Positions 12,408 to 26,053 of a DNA stretch of 64,000 bases are shown piece after piece. Both the position numbers and the translations under genes were made by a program. The stretch is taken from contig JACSYO010001932.1 in assembly GCA_016806645.1 (NCBI GenBank), positions 1,803,501 through 1,867,500 on the forward strand, read 5' to 3'. The notes below the pieces were generated by a model. It was not told the DNA's origin. It made no database searches and saw only the letters and a program-made list of their open reading frames with translations. The DNA comes from Ophiodon elongatus (lineage: Eukaryota > Chordata > Actinopteri > Perciformes > Hexagrammidae). Every line of letters starts with the position of its first letter. The stretch's first letter is position 1.

Positions 12408-12949
12408 ACCTCTCCTCCAATCACATCGAGGCCTTGTGAATGCCCCACAACTGAATTGCTGATTTTGGAGAGAACGCAACTCTTCAGATGAGGCCAATCA
12501 TGTGTGGCTTCTGCTAAAGAGGTGGCAATCGGCTGCTAACCCGTCTGACCTCCAGCCATCGTCAAGGAGAGGGGGGCAACGTTTTGTGGCGTTTTTTCAT
12601 TTTTTTTTCCTAATTTGGCAATCATCAGCACAAGACAGAATCCTCTCTAGAATCTGTGCAGCACGCCATAGCCCTGTGTCGTCTACCAAGGCTGATACAA
12701 TATGTCTTCCCCCCCCCCCCCCCTTTTATGGCAAGCTCACATAGCATTGTTTATGTAGCTGTTAGCAACATTAAACATTTGCAATGACCTGTAACACTGT
12801 GAAGCTTGTTTTCCACTGAGAGAGTTGAAGCTTCAACTCGGTGTTGAAAGTTGAATCTAGCTTGCTGAAGTTAGCACTGACTCCCGCTAGATGTTACTTA
12901 TCGTCCGTGCTAATTCAACACCTGCTTCGTCTTTTGTCTACTCCGTCCT

Positions 12950-13450
12950 ACGTCAGCCCGTTCTCATTCCCAGGGAATCAAATACCGACGCTTTGCCCTA
13001 TACTGACGTCCAAGGCAACCTTTAGCATCTGCGTGAGACAAACCAAGAAGCTTTCAAGTAACTACAATGTAAGCCCATCCATGTTATTAGTAGAAGCTCA
13101 AGAATATGTGTGAGTGTGATGACATAGTATAAAGACTAAAAAAAGAAAAAACACGCCGTAGGCCAGTCAAACAAACACTGGCCTGTCATCAAGGAGACAG
13201 CTGTTTGTGTCCTATGTGAAACCAACATCCTGTTGTTTGTCTTTGTGTTCACGGGAACTTTCACTTTCACTTTACAAACGTAGTATTTTGAACCCACGCC
13301 ACAATTTATTTTCCTAAACCTAACTAAGTGGTATTGTTGACTGAAGTGTTTTTGTTTGAATTAAAAAAAGACTTTAACCACGAATTTACTGCGACCGCAG
13401 TGGAGAGTCATAGTTTGACTCGCCAAGGATCTTGACCAAGCGTCATAGGG
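12950..13450 (+). repeat. Dispersed fish repeat
   Basis: Contains 'CCCGTTCTCATTCCCAGGGA', 'AATACCGACGCTTTG', 'GCAACCTTTAGCATCTGCGT' and, further on, 'TTCCTAAACCTAACTAAGTG'. I recognise these as parts of old dispersed repeats common in fish genomes. It may be two adjacent insertions. No open reading frame of interest. Confidence 0.5.
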
Positions 13451-15432
13451 AGAGCTGAAATCCTTGATGATAGCCTACAGAGCAACAGCTAAGAATGTTG
13501 GTCCCCAGCTCATTAATATCCGGTCGTGCTACAGTGATACAACAGACTATTTTTAGTGTCTGCCCAAACAGTTATTGATTCAATAAAATCACTCAGTAGC
13601 CTAAGGACAGTGCCAGTGCAAAACAAAAAAAAATCATGCCCGCTGGAAAACCTCAATTTAGGAGCTGTCACTGTAGAAAAAATAAAACTAAAAAACTTTT
13701 TTTTTAAATCCTTATTCAGACCACATAAGTACAGAACACCAAGGATATATAAAGTAGACTGATTTCTTGTTCCACAGTTGGAGGAAAAAACAAAACAAAT
13801 GGTACACGCTCACACCTAGCACTCAGACTGCTATTACCATGTCTGGTCTTGAAACAATCTGGTCATCCACCATTTCCTTTATTCTTGCTCTCGAGTTAAA
13901 CGCCGAACAATTTGTCCTTAACAGTTTTCCTGTCCATTCAAAGTGCAGGTCTATCCTATTGGGTACATAAAACCAAACCCCTCCTCTTTCACCCCTGACA
14001 TAAACCCAACAGCTCCACCACCCTGCCTCCTTCCCCGGTAGTGTAGACGGCAGACACAACAAGTGTGGTGTTGGCTGTTTACAGGGGGGCCTAGCCGGTC
14101 CTGCCAGGCTCTTTATGGTCCAGGGTAGGTTGCAGCAGTGAATGGGCCCCTGCCAGTAGCCAGCGGTGGTCACGGCAATACATGGGAGAGCGTCTCTGCA
14201 GGCAGCTATTGTCATGGTAAACGGGGGATTGAATGGAAGAGGATGGGCAGGACACACACATAAAACAGAGGAAAACATGAGGAGGGGAGGGAGAAGAGAC
14301 AAGCACCCGACCACCTCAGAGATAGCACACACATGAGCTCGCAGAGAGGCCTTGTGCGTCTGTCTCCATGAGGGACTTCGGTTCAGGCACATAATACGCG
14401 ATACCCTCACCCTGTACTGAAAACACAAACCTATAAATCCAAGGTGAGGACGAGCAAATGGGACCCTGATTTAGTGAAATTGTCCTCAAACCCAAACAAG
14501 CTATTTCTGCTGGCGAACCTTGATATGGAACCAGCACGTTATTATTACTAAGGAATAAAAATAATTGTCTTGGGAGATTATTCGAATTCCAAACCAACCT
14601 AATGGGACGAACTACCTGTGTTATTACTGCTGTTGCATATTTTTTATATATCAAATTATGAAAACTGATTAGAAATAATATAAATACTCAATAAAATGGG
14701 ACATTATTGCCTCAGGAGTTTGGAAAAGGTTTTACCAACATAGAAGCAGGGATAAATATGCTATTTGATACCACTTGTTGGCTTATCAAGTGCAATTCTG
14801 TGTTTTTATGTGGCAGAAAGCTGTTTCATTTATATTCCAGATGCATGTTATCTGTTTATTATTCTATATTATCTATTTCAAACCTGCTAATGCAAATGCA
14901 GTCAGGTCATATTTTACTTTTGCAATATTTAAAAGGGTTGCACATTGAATATTATTGTTATTGTTAGTGTTATAAGAAATGTCAGATCTAGTTTTACTGA
15001 ACAGCTTGTGAAGTGTCAAATTCACACATAAATAAAGACTATGCAGTATAAATGCCTGTATTTAATAACATTTCATTTAATTTGCTATTGACTTTGAACA
15101 TATTGTACATAGGCCTTTCTTTATGTCACTTCCCCCTCAAAGTCTGTAGAAGAAGGAGCATGCTACTTTTTTTCCGTCTGCTAATATACACTAAAAGAGT
15201 AGTCTACTCCATCTCTTTAGCGTAGCAGTCTCAAGTCTCAAGCGTTGCATATTGCCCCTTTTTGGATGGAGACGAAAGGGGAGCATTTGTCAGCTGCCTG
15301 GTCGGAGCAGGGAGGGCAGAGAAAGGGTTAAAAGGCTCCGGCTGCCTGATAATCCTCCTCCGTTAAAAGCCCTCCAGAAAGACTTCATGTGTGTGAGGTA
15401 ATCAGTAAAAGACTCAAGTGTGCCAGAGAGTG

Positions 15433-15464
15433 TGTACACACACACACACACACACCCGCACACA

Positions 15465-15512
<48 letters not shown>
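15433..15512. repeat. (CA)n microsatellite
   Basis: CA run of about 80 bp with CCG and TA interruptions. Confidence 0.93.
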
Positions 15513-15514
<2 letters not shown>

Positions 15515-17240
15515 AACACACATAAGCACATACACTACTGAATGGACAAAAAGAGAGGGAAAAGACTGAGTAGAGGAGGGAAGGAAAAGAGAATAAACAC
15601 TCCTCCTCTCCCTCTTTTTCTCTTTCTCCTTTTTTTTTTACGCTCAGCCCCTTCCTCCTCATCTTCTCTCCCTCACTCCCTGCTGTGTCAACACAATGTG
15701 ACATAAATGTTCACTAGACTTCCCTCTCGATAAAGCAAACACACACTGATATGACCTTTTTCATTCTTCCCCGGTCTCAGTATTCCCCTGTTTTCTTCTT
15801 CCCTCCGTTTCTACTTGTGTCGTTCGCCGCAGTCCGTAGTGAGACACAGCTCTCAAGTTGCAGTGCGGACGAGGACAGCCCAGCTTTGACGAAATACTTT
15901 CGTATAAACGGCAGCTATCAGGTACTCCGATACCCCACTAAACATTCAGAAACTGCCATCACCATAATTCTCCCCTCCCAGGCTCAGGCGGGCCAATCAG
16001 TCTCTGGCCAACGATCTTCAATTGCCCTCTGTGTCACAGCATCAAGCATTCAGAATTTGGCATTTAGGTGTTTAATTGACTGTCACCGATAATGGGATTG
16101 TGTTCATTCAACCAGGTTGCTACGAGGGGCGGCACAAAGCCTGTGAAACTGTCAGAGAGAGGGAGGGAATCAGCGGTCGAAAGAGACACACTGACCCTCG
16201 TCCTTAACATATTCCGAAAGTATCTAAGAAAGCAATTCAGACTGTTTGAAGTGGGGAAAAAAAGCCCAAAAGAGAGTTTGTGGTCATTGTTATCATTCCT
16301 CCTGTCCATATACAACAGCACTGTATGAGATTGAGGACAACATCAACAGTCTTTGTTCTATACAAATATGTATTCTGAAGTTCAACCGAAGGAGGGACTG
16401 TATGAAAATTGTTGGTGGAAGGAATGTACTTTTCTCTTTCTGCTGGGGAAAGGTATAACTTCAAATTTTGTGAGAGCATGACATGGTATTTTTCTTCGTC
16501 TCATCCCGGAATCATATTTTATTTAACTCATCCATTGTTTACGTTTATTGTAAAGAAAAAACGAATCAAAAAGATAAAATAGTTACACAATACATAAAGG
16601 GTTTGTAATGCAGTGGGGGAAAAAAACGTGTTGGGGAATCGTGACCAACTTATTATCATGTCTAACCAAAAACTTGTTGGCTTATTAGGAAATGCGAGAC
16701 ACAAAAGTTTTTATTAAGGGATCACCATACAACTGCATTATTACCAAATAGAAAGGATAAACACCAGAGATTTTCCATCCTGGCAACCTGGACTGTTGGT
16801 TGTTTTCCTCTGCTGATCTAGAACTAACCCTATTGTACTGTTGCAAATACCCATAAAATGTAAATGTAATGTAAGTAAAAGTTAAAGCAGTTGGTAGGTG
16901 TCAGACACTTGTTGGCGTTCCAGCGTTTTCTCTTTCAGACTTAAGAGCCAGACAATGAAAGAGAAGAAGAAGAGAAGCCCTATTTAACTATTTTACTCCC
17001 GCAGGGAGGGCAGTTTATGCGTTCCTGGCCAATCTCTATTGAGGGCCGGCTGATGTGGGCAGACGTACGGTTTGCACCATCCTCTCCCCAGCATTCCTCT
17101 GTTTGTCTGCCTCTCCATTAAGGACATGTAGTCTGGCCATTATGCGCTTGTGTGTCTGGCTGGCATGGGCTGGGCAAATGAGACGTGTGGGCAGAATGCT
17201 AACTCAGTCTGATTGTTGGGTAGTATCAAAGCATTTGAAG

Positions 17241-17289
17241 GTGTGTGTGTGTGTGTGCGCGTGTGTCTGTGTGTGTGTGTGTGTGTGTG
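17241..17289. repeat. (GT)n microsatellite
   Basis: GT run of about 49 bp with GC and CT interruptions. Confidence 0.93.
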
Positions 17290-17795
17290 AAAGACTGTAG
17301 CCACGTCTGAGGACATCAAGGTCAAGATCGTGATGATTTCTTTTAGAAAAACAACTTCAAATTGCTGCGAAAGTGTTGCTGCACCTTCTTTTTGTAATTC
17401 AGCAAGAGGCCTTGTTGCACCGCTATGCTCGTCTCGCTGTGGTTTGTTTGGAAGCCCCTCGTCTGCGTTTAATGGATAAAAGAAGCAAACACAAATGAGG
17501 CAATGACAAACAAACCCTCTCGTGCTTTTTGGGAAGACGTGAAAGGATGATGTAAGTCGGTTAACAGAGAGAACCGTTTAAGAAAAAAAGAAAAAAAAGC
17601 AGACAATCTTGATGGAGGACAGCGGGGTTAAAAGAGACGGACAATCACAAGTGACGTCGGGGACAGAGTGATATGTCTGGGAAATGAGAGGTCTTTATTC
17701 TGGCTTTGGTTATTAAAGGAGTGCATCTCATCAATATGTACCCCATAACAAACAAATGAAATAAAACTGCTGCTAATCTTCTGTGTTCTCTGAAT

Positions 17796-17821
17796 TGTGT
17801 GTGTGTGTGTGTGTGTGTGTT
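17796..17821. repeat. (GT)n microsatellite
   Basis: Short pure GT run of about 25 bp. Confidence 0.9.
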
Positions 17822-18330
17822 TTCTACAGCTGTACTTAGTGTAATTGAAGGGGATTGTTTTTTATTTCATTCAGAGATAATAAATGGCATGTAGTCATCC
17901 AATATGGATATAAATCATAAAATTATCCCAAAAAAATGCATTTAGGGTATTTTTCACCGCTCGTGATCACAAATGTTGGAACCCTACAGCGGTACGGTAC
18001 ATTTACCTGGCGAAACGCGGCACATTTCATGTTCTCGATATCCTGTCAGCAAACAAAGGGGAAACCTCTTTTGTCGAAGCTCCGATTCCTCCGCTACACC
18101 CCTTCTGTGCTTCCCTGTGATTAGGAACAGAGCACATCATGGGGGTGAGGGGCGTGAAATCATTTGTGGTTGTAATTATGGGCTCCCCCTCTCCAGAGTA
18201 ATCATGAGCTATTAAAAACCACCCTCAGATCAGCCCCCCCCCCCCCCAACAATGCCTGTTAACATCTATGTTCCTCTGGGAGGCTGCGGGGAAGAGGCCA
18301 ACTACCCGCAAACTGCAGTGGGCATAGAGC

Positions 18331-18342
18331 TGTGTGTGTGTG

Positions 18343-18373
<31 letters not shown>

Positions 18374-18389
18374 ATATGGCTGTGTGTGT
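18331..18389. repeat. (GT)n microsatellite
   Basis: Interrupted GT run of about 59 bp containing a TATATGGC break. Confidence 0.9.
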
Positions 18390-21300
18390 CGTACGTGTGA
18401 AGCCAGAATTTTTACCTTTTGTGTGCATAGAAAGACATGATGTTTTACAGAAGCTCTACCGTTGAGCTAAAACACGAAATACGTTTTTGAAACAAAATAG
18501 AAATATCAACGTAGAGCGGCCTTTGTGTCTCTACATGACTTCTTGTGCTGTACATGACTTCTTCTACATTGACCTTGTATACCATGCCGTCTATAAAATT
18601 CACTTTGCGTTCCATCTGAAAAGCAATAGATAGACCAATAGATCCGTATTAAAGGTTCTGATCAATTCAAATTCACTTCTGCAGCTCATGTTGCTATACT
18701 CACAAACCTAGCATCCACCAGAAATGACGTAATCACGACAGGCGCTGGGCTCCCGCAGGTGGTCGCGGCGCTTGGTCGTGCACCTCTGAATGTTTTTAAC
18801 TTGGCTCTCGAGCAATCACATGTCTAGGGATTATACAGAGAAGGCCAATTTGCTTTTAAATGCTTTAGAAACAGGTGGTCTTAAAATCTTCATTTGAGTT
18901 TTTATTTTGCCAGCCAAATCAAATTCTTTACATTACATTCAACCTTCGTTTCTTTATAATTCATGTAATACTTGACTTTTTTCTTTAAAGGGACTTGTAC
19001 AAAGGCAAAAAAGTAGTCTGTGAATATGAGATGTGAGTTTACAGATAATTCCAATCCCTCCTCGTCATTGTGGATGTTGATTTATGGCGTTTTGCCGGTT
19101 ACACTTACAGCCTATGGCCAGATCTCTGGATGACACTCGTTGTCTTTTTGATTCTTCACAGTTCATTTTGTTTGTATGCCCTCTGTCGGAGGATAACGCT
19201 GCGCTGAGAGTGTAAATAAAGCTCGACTGATGTTGTAATATAAATGGCTTGACTTACTATATCAGGAAATGGAGCTTCAAACGAATGTGTCATAGTGAAC
19301 ATAAAGCTAAGGGACTGCATTGTAAAATGATGACTTATTAGAACATCTCACCTTATTATGACAGTAATGTTTTCCCACAGTGGAACTGTGAATGTTAACG
19401 TCAGTTTCGGTCAAGTTCGCATTCATACTGCTCGTGGCCACTTATCCATTCCTTTTAGCGAACGAGTATACCTGTGAATCCTTGACCTAGAAGGCCAATA
19501 GTGCCTCGCTAATCCTCTCGTAAAATGTGTTTAACCATCCAAAATCTTTAACGAGCTGCGAAAAATGTCGATGATTCAAAGCCATTTCACTGCAGAATGC
19601 TGCTGCAACGCTGCATAACTCTGATATTATACGTAGACGCATCAGTTTGTTCCAAGCGCTCGGTATCTAATTTTAGAGCGACGTCCTTTTGTGTCCTCCA
19701 ATGAAAACCCAAGAAACATTTCGTCTCACATTTAGCTCGTTAATATTTCCCATGATGACGCTCTGCGGCCTCAGTGTCGGAGGTGTCCCGGCTGTCTCCT
19801 TCAGCAGAGGCATATACACAGGCTGAGAGCTCTCTGCAGACACAGATCGCCGTGGCCTGTTACTCTCGCCGCCACTAATTGACCATCGGCCAAAGGACAA
19901 ACCTCAGCCCCTCTGCTGCGTCCCTCCCCCGCTCCCTCTCGTCCTCTCTTTGTGCACGTCTCCCCTCACCGCTGCCTTCCTCATCGTCTACACATCACTC
20001 CCCTTTCATTTGCTTTCTCCAAATGTGTCAGTGCCGTCGTCTCTCTATCTTGCTTCCCTCCCCCCGTTTCTCTTCTTTCATTTCATCTTCTTTTTGCTGT
20101 CCCCCCTCTGTCTGCCAGAGCTGTCTGCAGCCTTGCATAATTAGCTGGACTGAGCTGCCGTGGGTCTGGTCCAGGTCTGGCTCAGGCTCAACCCGGCTCA
20201 TTACAGAGAATACGCCTGTCTGTCCTGTCTCCTCCTCCTCTCTTTACTCTCAGGGCCTATACATGGGCTGAGCGTGTCGATTCCAATGGAAAAAAGACAC
20301 AACCAAGTGTCTCTGGGATCAAAGACACGGAGACATTGGCTATGATCACACCAAAGACACCAAAGACAGTGTACCCGTTCAGATTTTGGTCCCACGTCAG
20401 CCCTGTCTCCTAAAAAGTACGGTCCCGTGCGACAACACTCTATTGTGATTTACGTTTCGAGGGAAAACCTATTTTGTCTCGGATTACGTTTGCTTTTGAC
20501 AGTATCACAAATAAGTTTAGATTTTGGTGTGATGTGAGCTGCTCTGTCCTGATTTGGACACCTTGACACTCCAGGGAACGGCCAATTTCAGTGTTTCAGT
20601 TTTAGTCAGTTTTAAATCAAAAAACCTGTTTGTCTAATATGTCAAAACTGCATTTTCATTGAATTATTTGAAGTCTTTTTTTTCTAAATATAGTCAATTC
20701 TACTGAAATCTCTGCTGACTCCACGGACTTTCATAATGACAACCAAGAAAGTACCTCAGCATTGAGCACGAAAGCCAGTGAATGTAACCAAGGACAAAGG
20801 GATAAAAGGACAGAATCAGACAATTATTTTGGTAATTTCTGCTCTTGGACTTTTTTCTACAAAGTGTCTAACCATGCATGGGGGGCTTTGATACAGATTG
20901 AAGAAACAACTACTGTGTCTTTTTCATGGCTTCACAGTGGACTTTGTGTGACTTCTGTGTCATGTTAAGCAGGCCGTCCGGCACAATTGCAACCTGTCTC
21001 TCTCTTCATTCACAATTGCTCACCCCTGACTGTTGGCATGTCGCTTTCAAGTCCGGCGCCAACCATGGTCTTATGCGGGGGTTTTATTTCATCTTCATGT
21101 TTGCATCATTTTACATTTTAAATGTGTCTCAAACAGTACACGAATGTAAGCAAAATGTGTGTTTTACACCAATATGTTCATCCAATAATACTTTATTATT
21201 ACACTATAATTATGCTCGGCGTTTCTGTTGTTAAATTGAGCCTATAGGTTCCACTGTATAAGCCAAAGAACATATATATTTCTGTGGGAATTAGATTGAA

Positions 21301-21713
21301 TTTGATCAGGTGAGTTTTTGTTTGTGTTGATAAGCATGATGCTAATCCTATCCTGGGCACACTGGGCAGTGCTTGTTCCTTCTCTCTCATCTCCATCACC
21401 TTCTCTCTTTCTTTTTCTCTCAGTCACCTCATCTTGTACAGTGTCTATTCATTGCACAAAGCTGAGCTTTGATTGACAGTCGTTTCAATTTTGTCAGTCT
21501 CCGTGAAGAGAGTAACCGCATGTCGGCTGTATAGGGGTGAAAGTGAAACTAACTAGCTGGCATCACTGGCCCATTGTTAAACATGTGTTAGTCAGATGAT
21601 GTCTGTCTCTGGAATAAAGACATGGAACTACAGGCAGACCACATTCGGCTCCCTGTCAAGTTGTTGAGTAAAGATTTTGATGTAACCACAAGATCATCCA
21701 CTTCACCGTGTCA

Positions 21714-21714
<1 letters not shown>

Positions 21715-21764
<50 letters not shown>
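21715..21764. repeat. (CA)n microsatellite
   Basis: Pure CA run of about 50 bp. Confidence 0.95.
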
Positions 21765-21766
<2 letters not shown>

Positions 21767-21869
21767 GACGCACACAAGCAATGACAGTGATCAGATGAGC
21801 AGGTCAGTAATCTTGGTGTCTTTGCTGCACTAAAGTCAAGTTATTTTCAGGCAGAATATTCAGAGGTCT

Positions 21870-22445
21870 GGACCTCGGTGACCTCATCAGGGGGCGACTC
21901 CTCCGGTTGCAAAAAGAAGTCTGATTGTATAGAAGTTTAGGAGAAAATGACCCTACTACTCATTTGTAGTAGGAGTTTACCTCCTACTACTACTTAGTAA
22001 ATATTGTAAACATTAGTTTATGGTCTCAATTGCTAGTTTCAAGTCTTCTTCAATAAAGCATGAAGTTTATTTAGTAAGTTATTGTATCATTTAGAGTAAA
22101 ATAGACGATAAAGCTGGGTATGCTTTAGGGAGTGGCTACCTTGTGATTGACAGGTTGCTACCACAACGTTGTCCAGTCTGTGAGTTATCCGGACTCTTTG
22201 TCCTAGAACTTTAATGCTTTCACAGTTAATTGTAAAACTTTGGTTGCCTAAAAATGTATTTTCCAGCGCTCTTAGCTCCACCATTCTGTGTCACTTCTGG
22301 TTGCAAAACCAGAAAAAAAGATGGTGACGCTCAAAAACCAAGATGGCGACGGCCAAAACGCCAAACTCAAGGCTTCAAAACAGCAGTCCACAAACCAATA
22401 GGTGACGTCACGATGACTACTGTACGTCCACAACATGCAGTCTAG
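21870..22445 (+). repeat. Dispersed percomorph repeat
   Basis: Contains 'CCAAGATGGCGACGGCCAAA', 'CTTCAAAACAGCAGTCCACA' and 'CCAATAGGTGACGTCACGAT', which I recognise as one widely dispersed percomorph repeat, probably non-autonomous. Around 21960-22010 lies a short run of CTACTAC-type triplets. No coding capacity. Boundaries are approximate. Confidence 0.55.
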
Positions 22446-23347
22446 TTTCAAATCCGCTTTATTGGCAAAATCATAATGCTTTGCTTTCTGTTCAGAGTGC
22501 TGGGTGTGCTGTGCTCTCCAACACCACCCCTCACGTACCTTTTTGATAAAAGCGTGAAGTTAATGACAAAAAAAGATTGACATTGCATTAACACTCACTC
22601 ACTGTGAGATGATTGATCCCTTTTGAGAATGTGGATCAGCTCGTGAATTCGTCATGCAAACTCATTGTGAATTTGGATAAAGTTTTGACGAGTAATGCAA
22701 TTCAGATGAACAGTGCTGCGTGGTGAAAAGTACAAATGATTTTCTCAAGCGTTCACTACAGTGCCAGGTCACACCAAGGTTACATTTCGTTGGGCCACTA
22801 ATTGGCCATGAAGGGCACTCTGCACCATTAGGGACCACTTGTTTACTCTCACCTTGTTTTTTATCTCAAGTTATTCTGATATTACTGCTAATGGCTGTGG
22901 ACATTCTCTTAGATCTCTGATATACAGAATAAATTCCATTGTGTGGAATATACAATTATATTGGCATGATCTGTTTTTTCTCTAATCTTTTTAATATTAT
23001 TATTAAAATGACATTTTCTTACTTATCTTAAAATAACTTGAATTGTACATCATCTAAGTGGTCCCCTCTGTGCTGTGTCTTTTGTGTTTATAGTGTCATA
23101 ATGCACATCTACCCTTGTTACACCACCATCACCCCCTCCACCCTCATTACCTTACTCATACTGGCTCACTTTGCCCATCTTCCCCTCTCTCAATTACCTC
23201 CTCTACGTCTCTCATTTCCCCTGCTCTTATTTTTTCAGACTCGTTTACAACTCTGTCGTGGCTTCGCCTCACAGTGCTGCCTCTCATCTTCCTTCTCTCT
23301 GTCATGTCCTTGCTGTTCTTTCTTCACCTATTCCACCCACTCCATCT

Positions 23348-23349
23348 CC

Positions 23350-23402
<53 letters not shown>
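23348..23402. repeat. (CT)n microsatellite
   Basis: CT run of about 55 bp within a longer pyrimidine-rich plus strand. Confidence 0.93.
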
Positions 23403-23516
23403 CCCGTTCTACCGCTTTTTTCCCTTTCACCTTTTCCCAGCAGAGTTCTTGGATCGGTTTGTTCTCCAGTGGCTAATTTGACTGTTCTACTTGCCAACCT
23501 AGCAGCGGGATCTCTC

Positions 23517-23521
23517 TGTGC

Positions 23522-23552
<31 letters not shown>

Positions 23553-23571
23553 TGTGTGTGTGTGTGTGTGA
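23517..23571. repeat. (GT)n microsatellite
   Basis: GT run of about 54 bp with single CG and TA interruptions; about 88 bp from the inverted CA tract downstream. Confidence 0.95.
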
Positions 23572-23658
23572 TCGTGCTGCAATTCTCCCCTGCCAGCTGC
23601 TGTTATACAACACTGGTTCTTGCCTCTACACACAAACACCTCACTTGCCAGCAAATAT

Positions 23659-23659
<1 letters not shown>

Positions 23660-23737
<78 letters not shown>

Positions 23738-23767
23738 CACGCGCACGCGCACACACACACACACACA
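23660..23767. repeat. (CA)n microsatellite with CG steps
   Basis: CA run of about 108 bp with GA and CGCGCA interruptions. It is complementary in sense to the upstream GT tract. Confidence 0.95.
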
Positions 23768-25962
23768 TAAAAATCACAGCCGTAATGTGGGCCATCATGT
23801 TTTACATCACTATTTCAATCATGCATTTGATCGTTTACATGGATGTGCGCAGGCGTCTGCTCTATCAGCATCCGTGTGGAATGCAATGACCCTCTAACGG
23901 ATGATTCTTCATGTTGTGTTTGGGATCCCAGTGATGGCGAAGGCGGTGATCTGAGGTTTAAACTGTACGTCTCCTCCTTCAGTGGCTCTCAATGTGACAG
24001 ACAGGCAGACAGGCAGACAGGCGTGAACTTAAAGCAGAGCAGCGATTGGTTCCAGCCAGCAGAGGCTAATCAGCACATCAAGCGTGAGACCCTTAAGTGG
24101 CTCTGCAAAGAAGGGACACGCACAAATGAAATGCATACGTATCTACCGACACAAATCACATGCAAATTCAGAGATGAATGCTGGAGGCCACACACAGATG
24201 CATATGTCTAAACCAACAGACACGTACACTCTGATTGCTATCATCGTGCTCTAATGGGACCGCTTTGAACCCAGAGCAGCAGAGCACATGATGTGCTAAC
24301 AGACTGATGTGCTAAGCACATATCATCCGCATAGAGTCACACATACACAGATACACGCTGCTCGTATGAGCCCGATACCTTACCTGTCAGAGACAGGTGT
24401 AGTCTCGGAGGACCCAATCAGTTTTAATTAACCCCTTGTGGTGGTGGGTGGATGGGGGAGGGGTGTGGGCGAGAGGCAGAAAGACAGGAGTGCTAGATTA
24501 GAGAATCAGAAATAAGGAGGAGAAATCTCCGCTCATGGTCATTGCAGGAGACATGAGTATACAAAGGGCATATTTGGGCAATTGTAGGTTTAAAAAAAAA
24601 AAATAATAATAAGGAAATGAGGAGGGGGTAATATTCAGAAGAAAAAACACACCTCTGGATTTTCAAGATTAGAGGTGTAAATTTACAGGGAAAAAATGTT
24701 GTACCTAAAGTAGTGGCCTGTGGGCAAGACGAAGATAGATTGATACATATGCACTTTTTCTTTCATGTTCTTTTATGATCATAATGCTGCCATCGGTATG
24801 CATTGTACTTTATCCTCATGTTAGACCTGTTGTAGGTTTTATTTGGCCAATGGGTTTTCAGATAAATCCTAAAGATGGCTGTTTCCGATGTCTTCTCTGT
24901 TGGACGGTCTCTGAGAGAGGCAAAGGTACACACACGTTTTCTCTGAACGTGACACAGTTACACCGTGACGCTTTTAAGGAACTGTGCTCAACTGTCAGTG
25001 TGAAAGGGAAACAAAAGAGAAAAGGCACATGACATAACTGCTTGTGATGAACCACATAATACGGTGAATTATGTCATTTGATTTTGGCAGGGAGAGGGAT
25101 GTCTGGAATACCCTGCTTAGCCTGCTGCCTCTGTGACCCGGCCCCAGATAAGTGGATGAGAAGGGATGATGATGGATGATGTCTTTAGAGTCTGAAAAAT
25201 AATAGAGCACGAAATATACTTCTAATTGAAATACAGCAGTTTGAAAGTATTAAAATGTTGTGACTATTTCCCGAACTGTGTTGAAACTGTACAGGCAGCA
25301 TGTTGCTGACTCAGCACCTACCCAAAACACTTCACATTGGTTTCCTTCAATCTGTCACCTCGTGTGCATCTTCCCTGATGAATGAAGAGAACACAAAGGC
25401 ATAGGGAGTCCGACATTGACACAAGGACAGCCGCTGTTTGTGTTGTGTCACAGACACGCACCCTCACCAACACATTGACCTGGCATCCATTATTGAAGGA
25501 GGTGGTTAGTTAGCTAAGGCCCGGTAGATAGGGTATCGCTCCGCAGTCATCCTTATGTAATCAGAGGTGATTTCCTGAGAAGGCCGGAATGAGTTCATGG
25601 CCAGTAAACAGACGTTGTTTAGTCACTGTTAAAGGAGCTGTTTACGGTGAAGGCTGTGAACCTCACGTGTCGGGTTCCACATGTTTTGAGATTGAGATTT
25701 GTCTTTTGCCATTCTCAAGATATTCCTTTGTCAAGCTCATGCACATAATGATATGTTTCTGTTCCTTTATTTGTGCGCATGTGTCCTGTATGTGTCTTTG
25801 TGTGTGTTTTGTCTGAGAACCCCTGCATGCGTCCATGAAAGTGTATGTGTGCTGTGTACAGCTCCCCCGGTGAGCCAAATGCTCCACTGCTTCACAAAGC
25901 AAATCGCAGCTAATCAAATAAGAGCCCTCAGCAGCATGCAGACATAGGGCGAAGAATGGGAG

Positions 25963-25965
<3 letters not shown>

Positions 25966-26052
<87 letters not shown>
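25966..26052. repeat. (GT)n microsatellite
   Basis: Pure GT run of about 87 bp. Confidence 0.95.

Positions 26053-26053
<1 letters not shown>

Larger units (their letters stand above)
13451..21714. other. Intergenic region, no gene recognised
   Basis: Unique-looking DNA with CA/GT tracts at 15433-15512, 17241-17289, 17796-17821 and 18331-18389. A 201-codon minus-strand open frame at 13823-14428 has no recognisable domain. The 15940-16210 and 18125-18225 stretches are mixed-composition, with homeodomain-type TAATTA/TTAATTG cores, and are reasonable candidates for conserved non-coding elements. 19930-20130 is strongly pyrimidine-rich on the plus strand. Confidence 0.45.

Noticed and set aside
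13823..14428. 201-codon minus-strand open frame
   Set aside because: Longest unexplained open frame in the gene-free region, but its composition is random, with no domain, no GC codon bias and no splice context.
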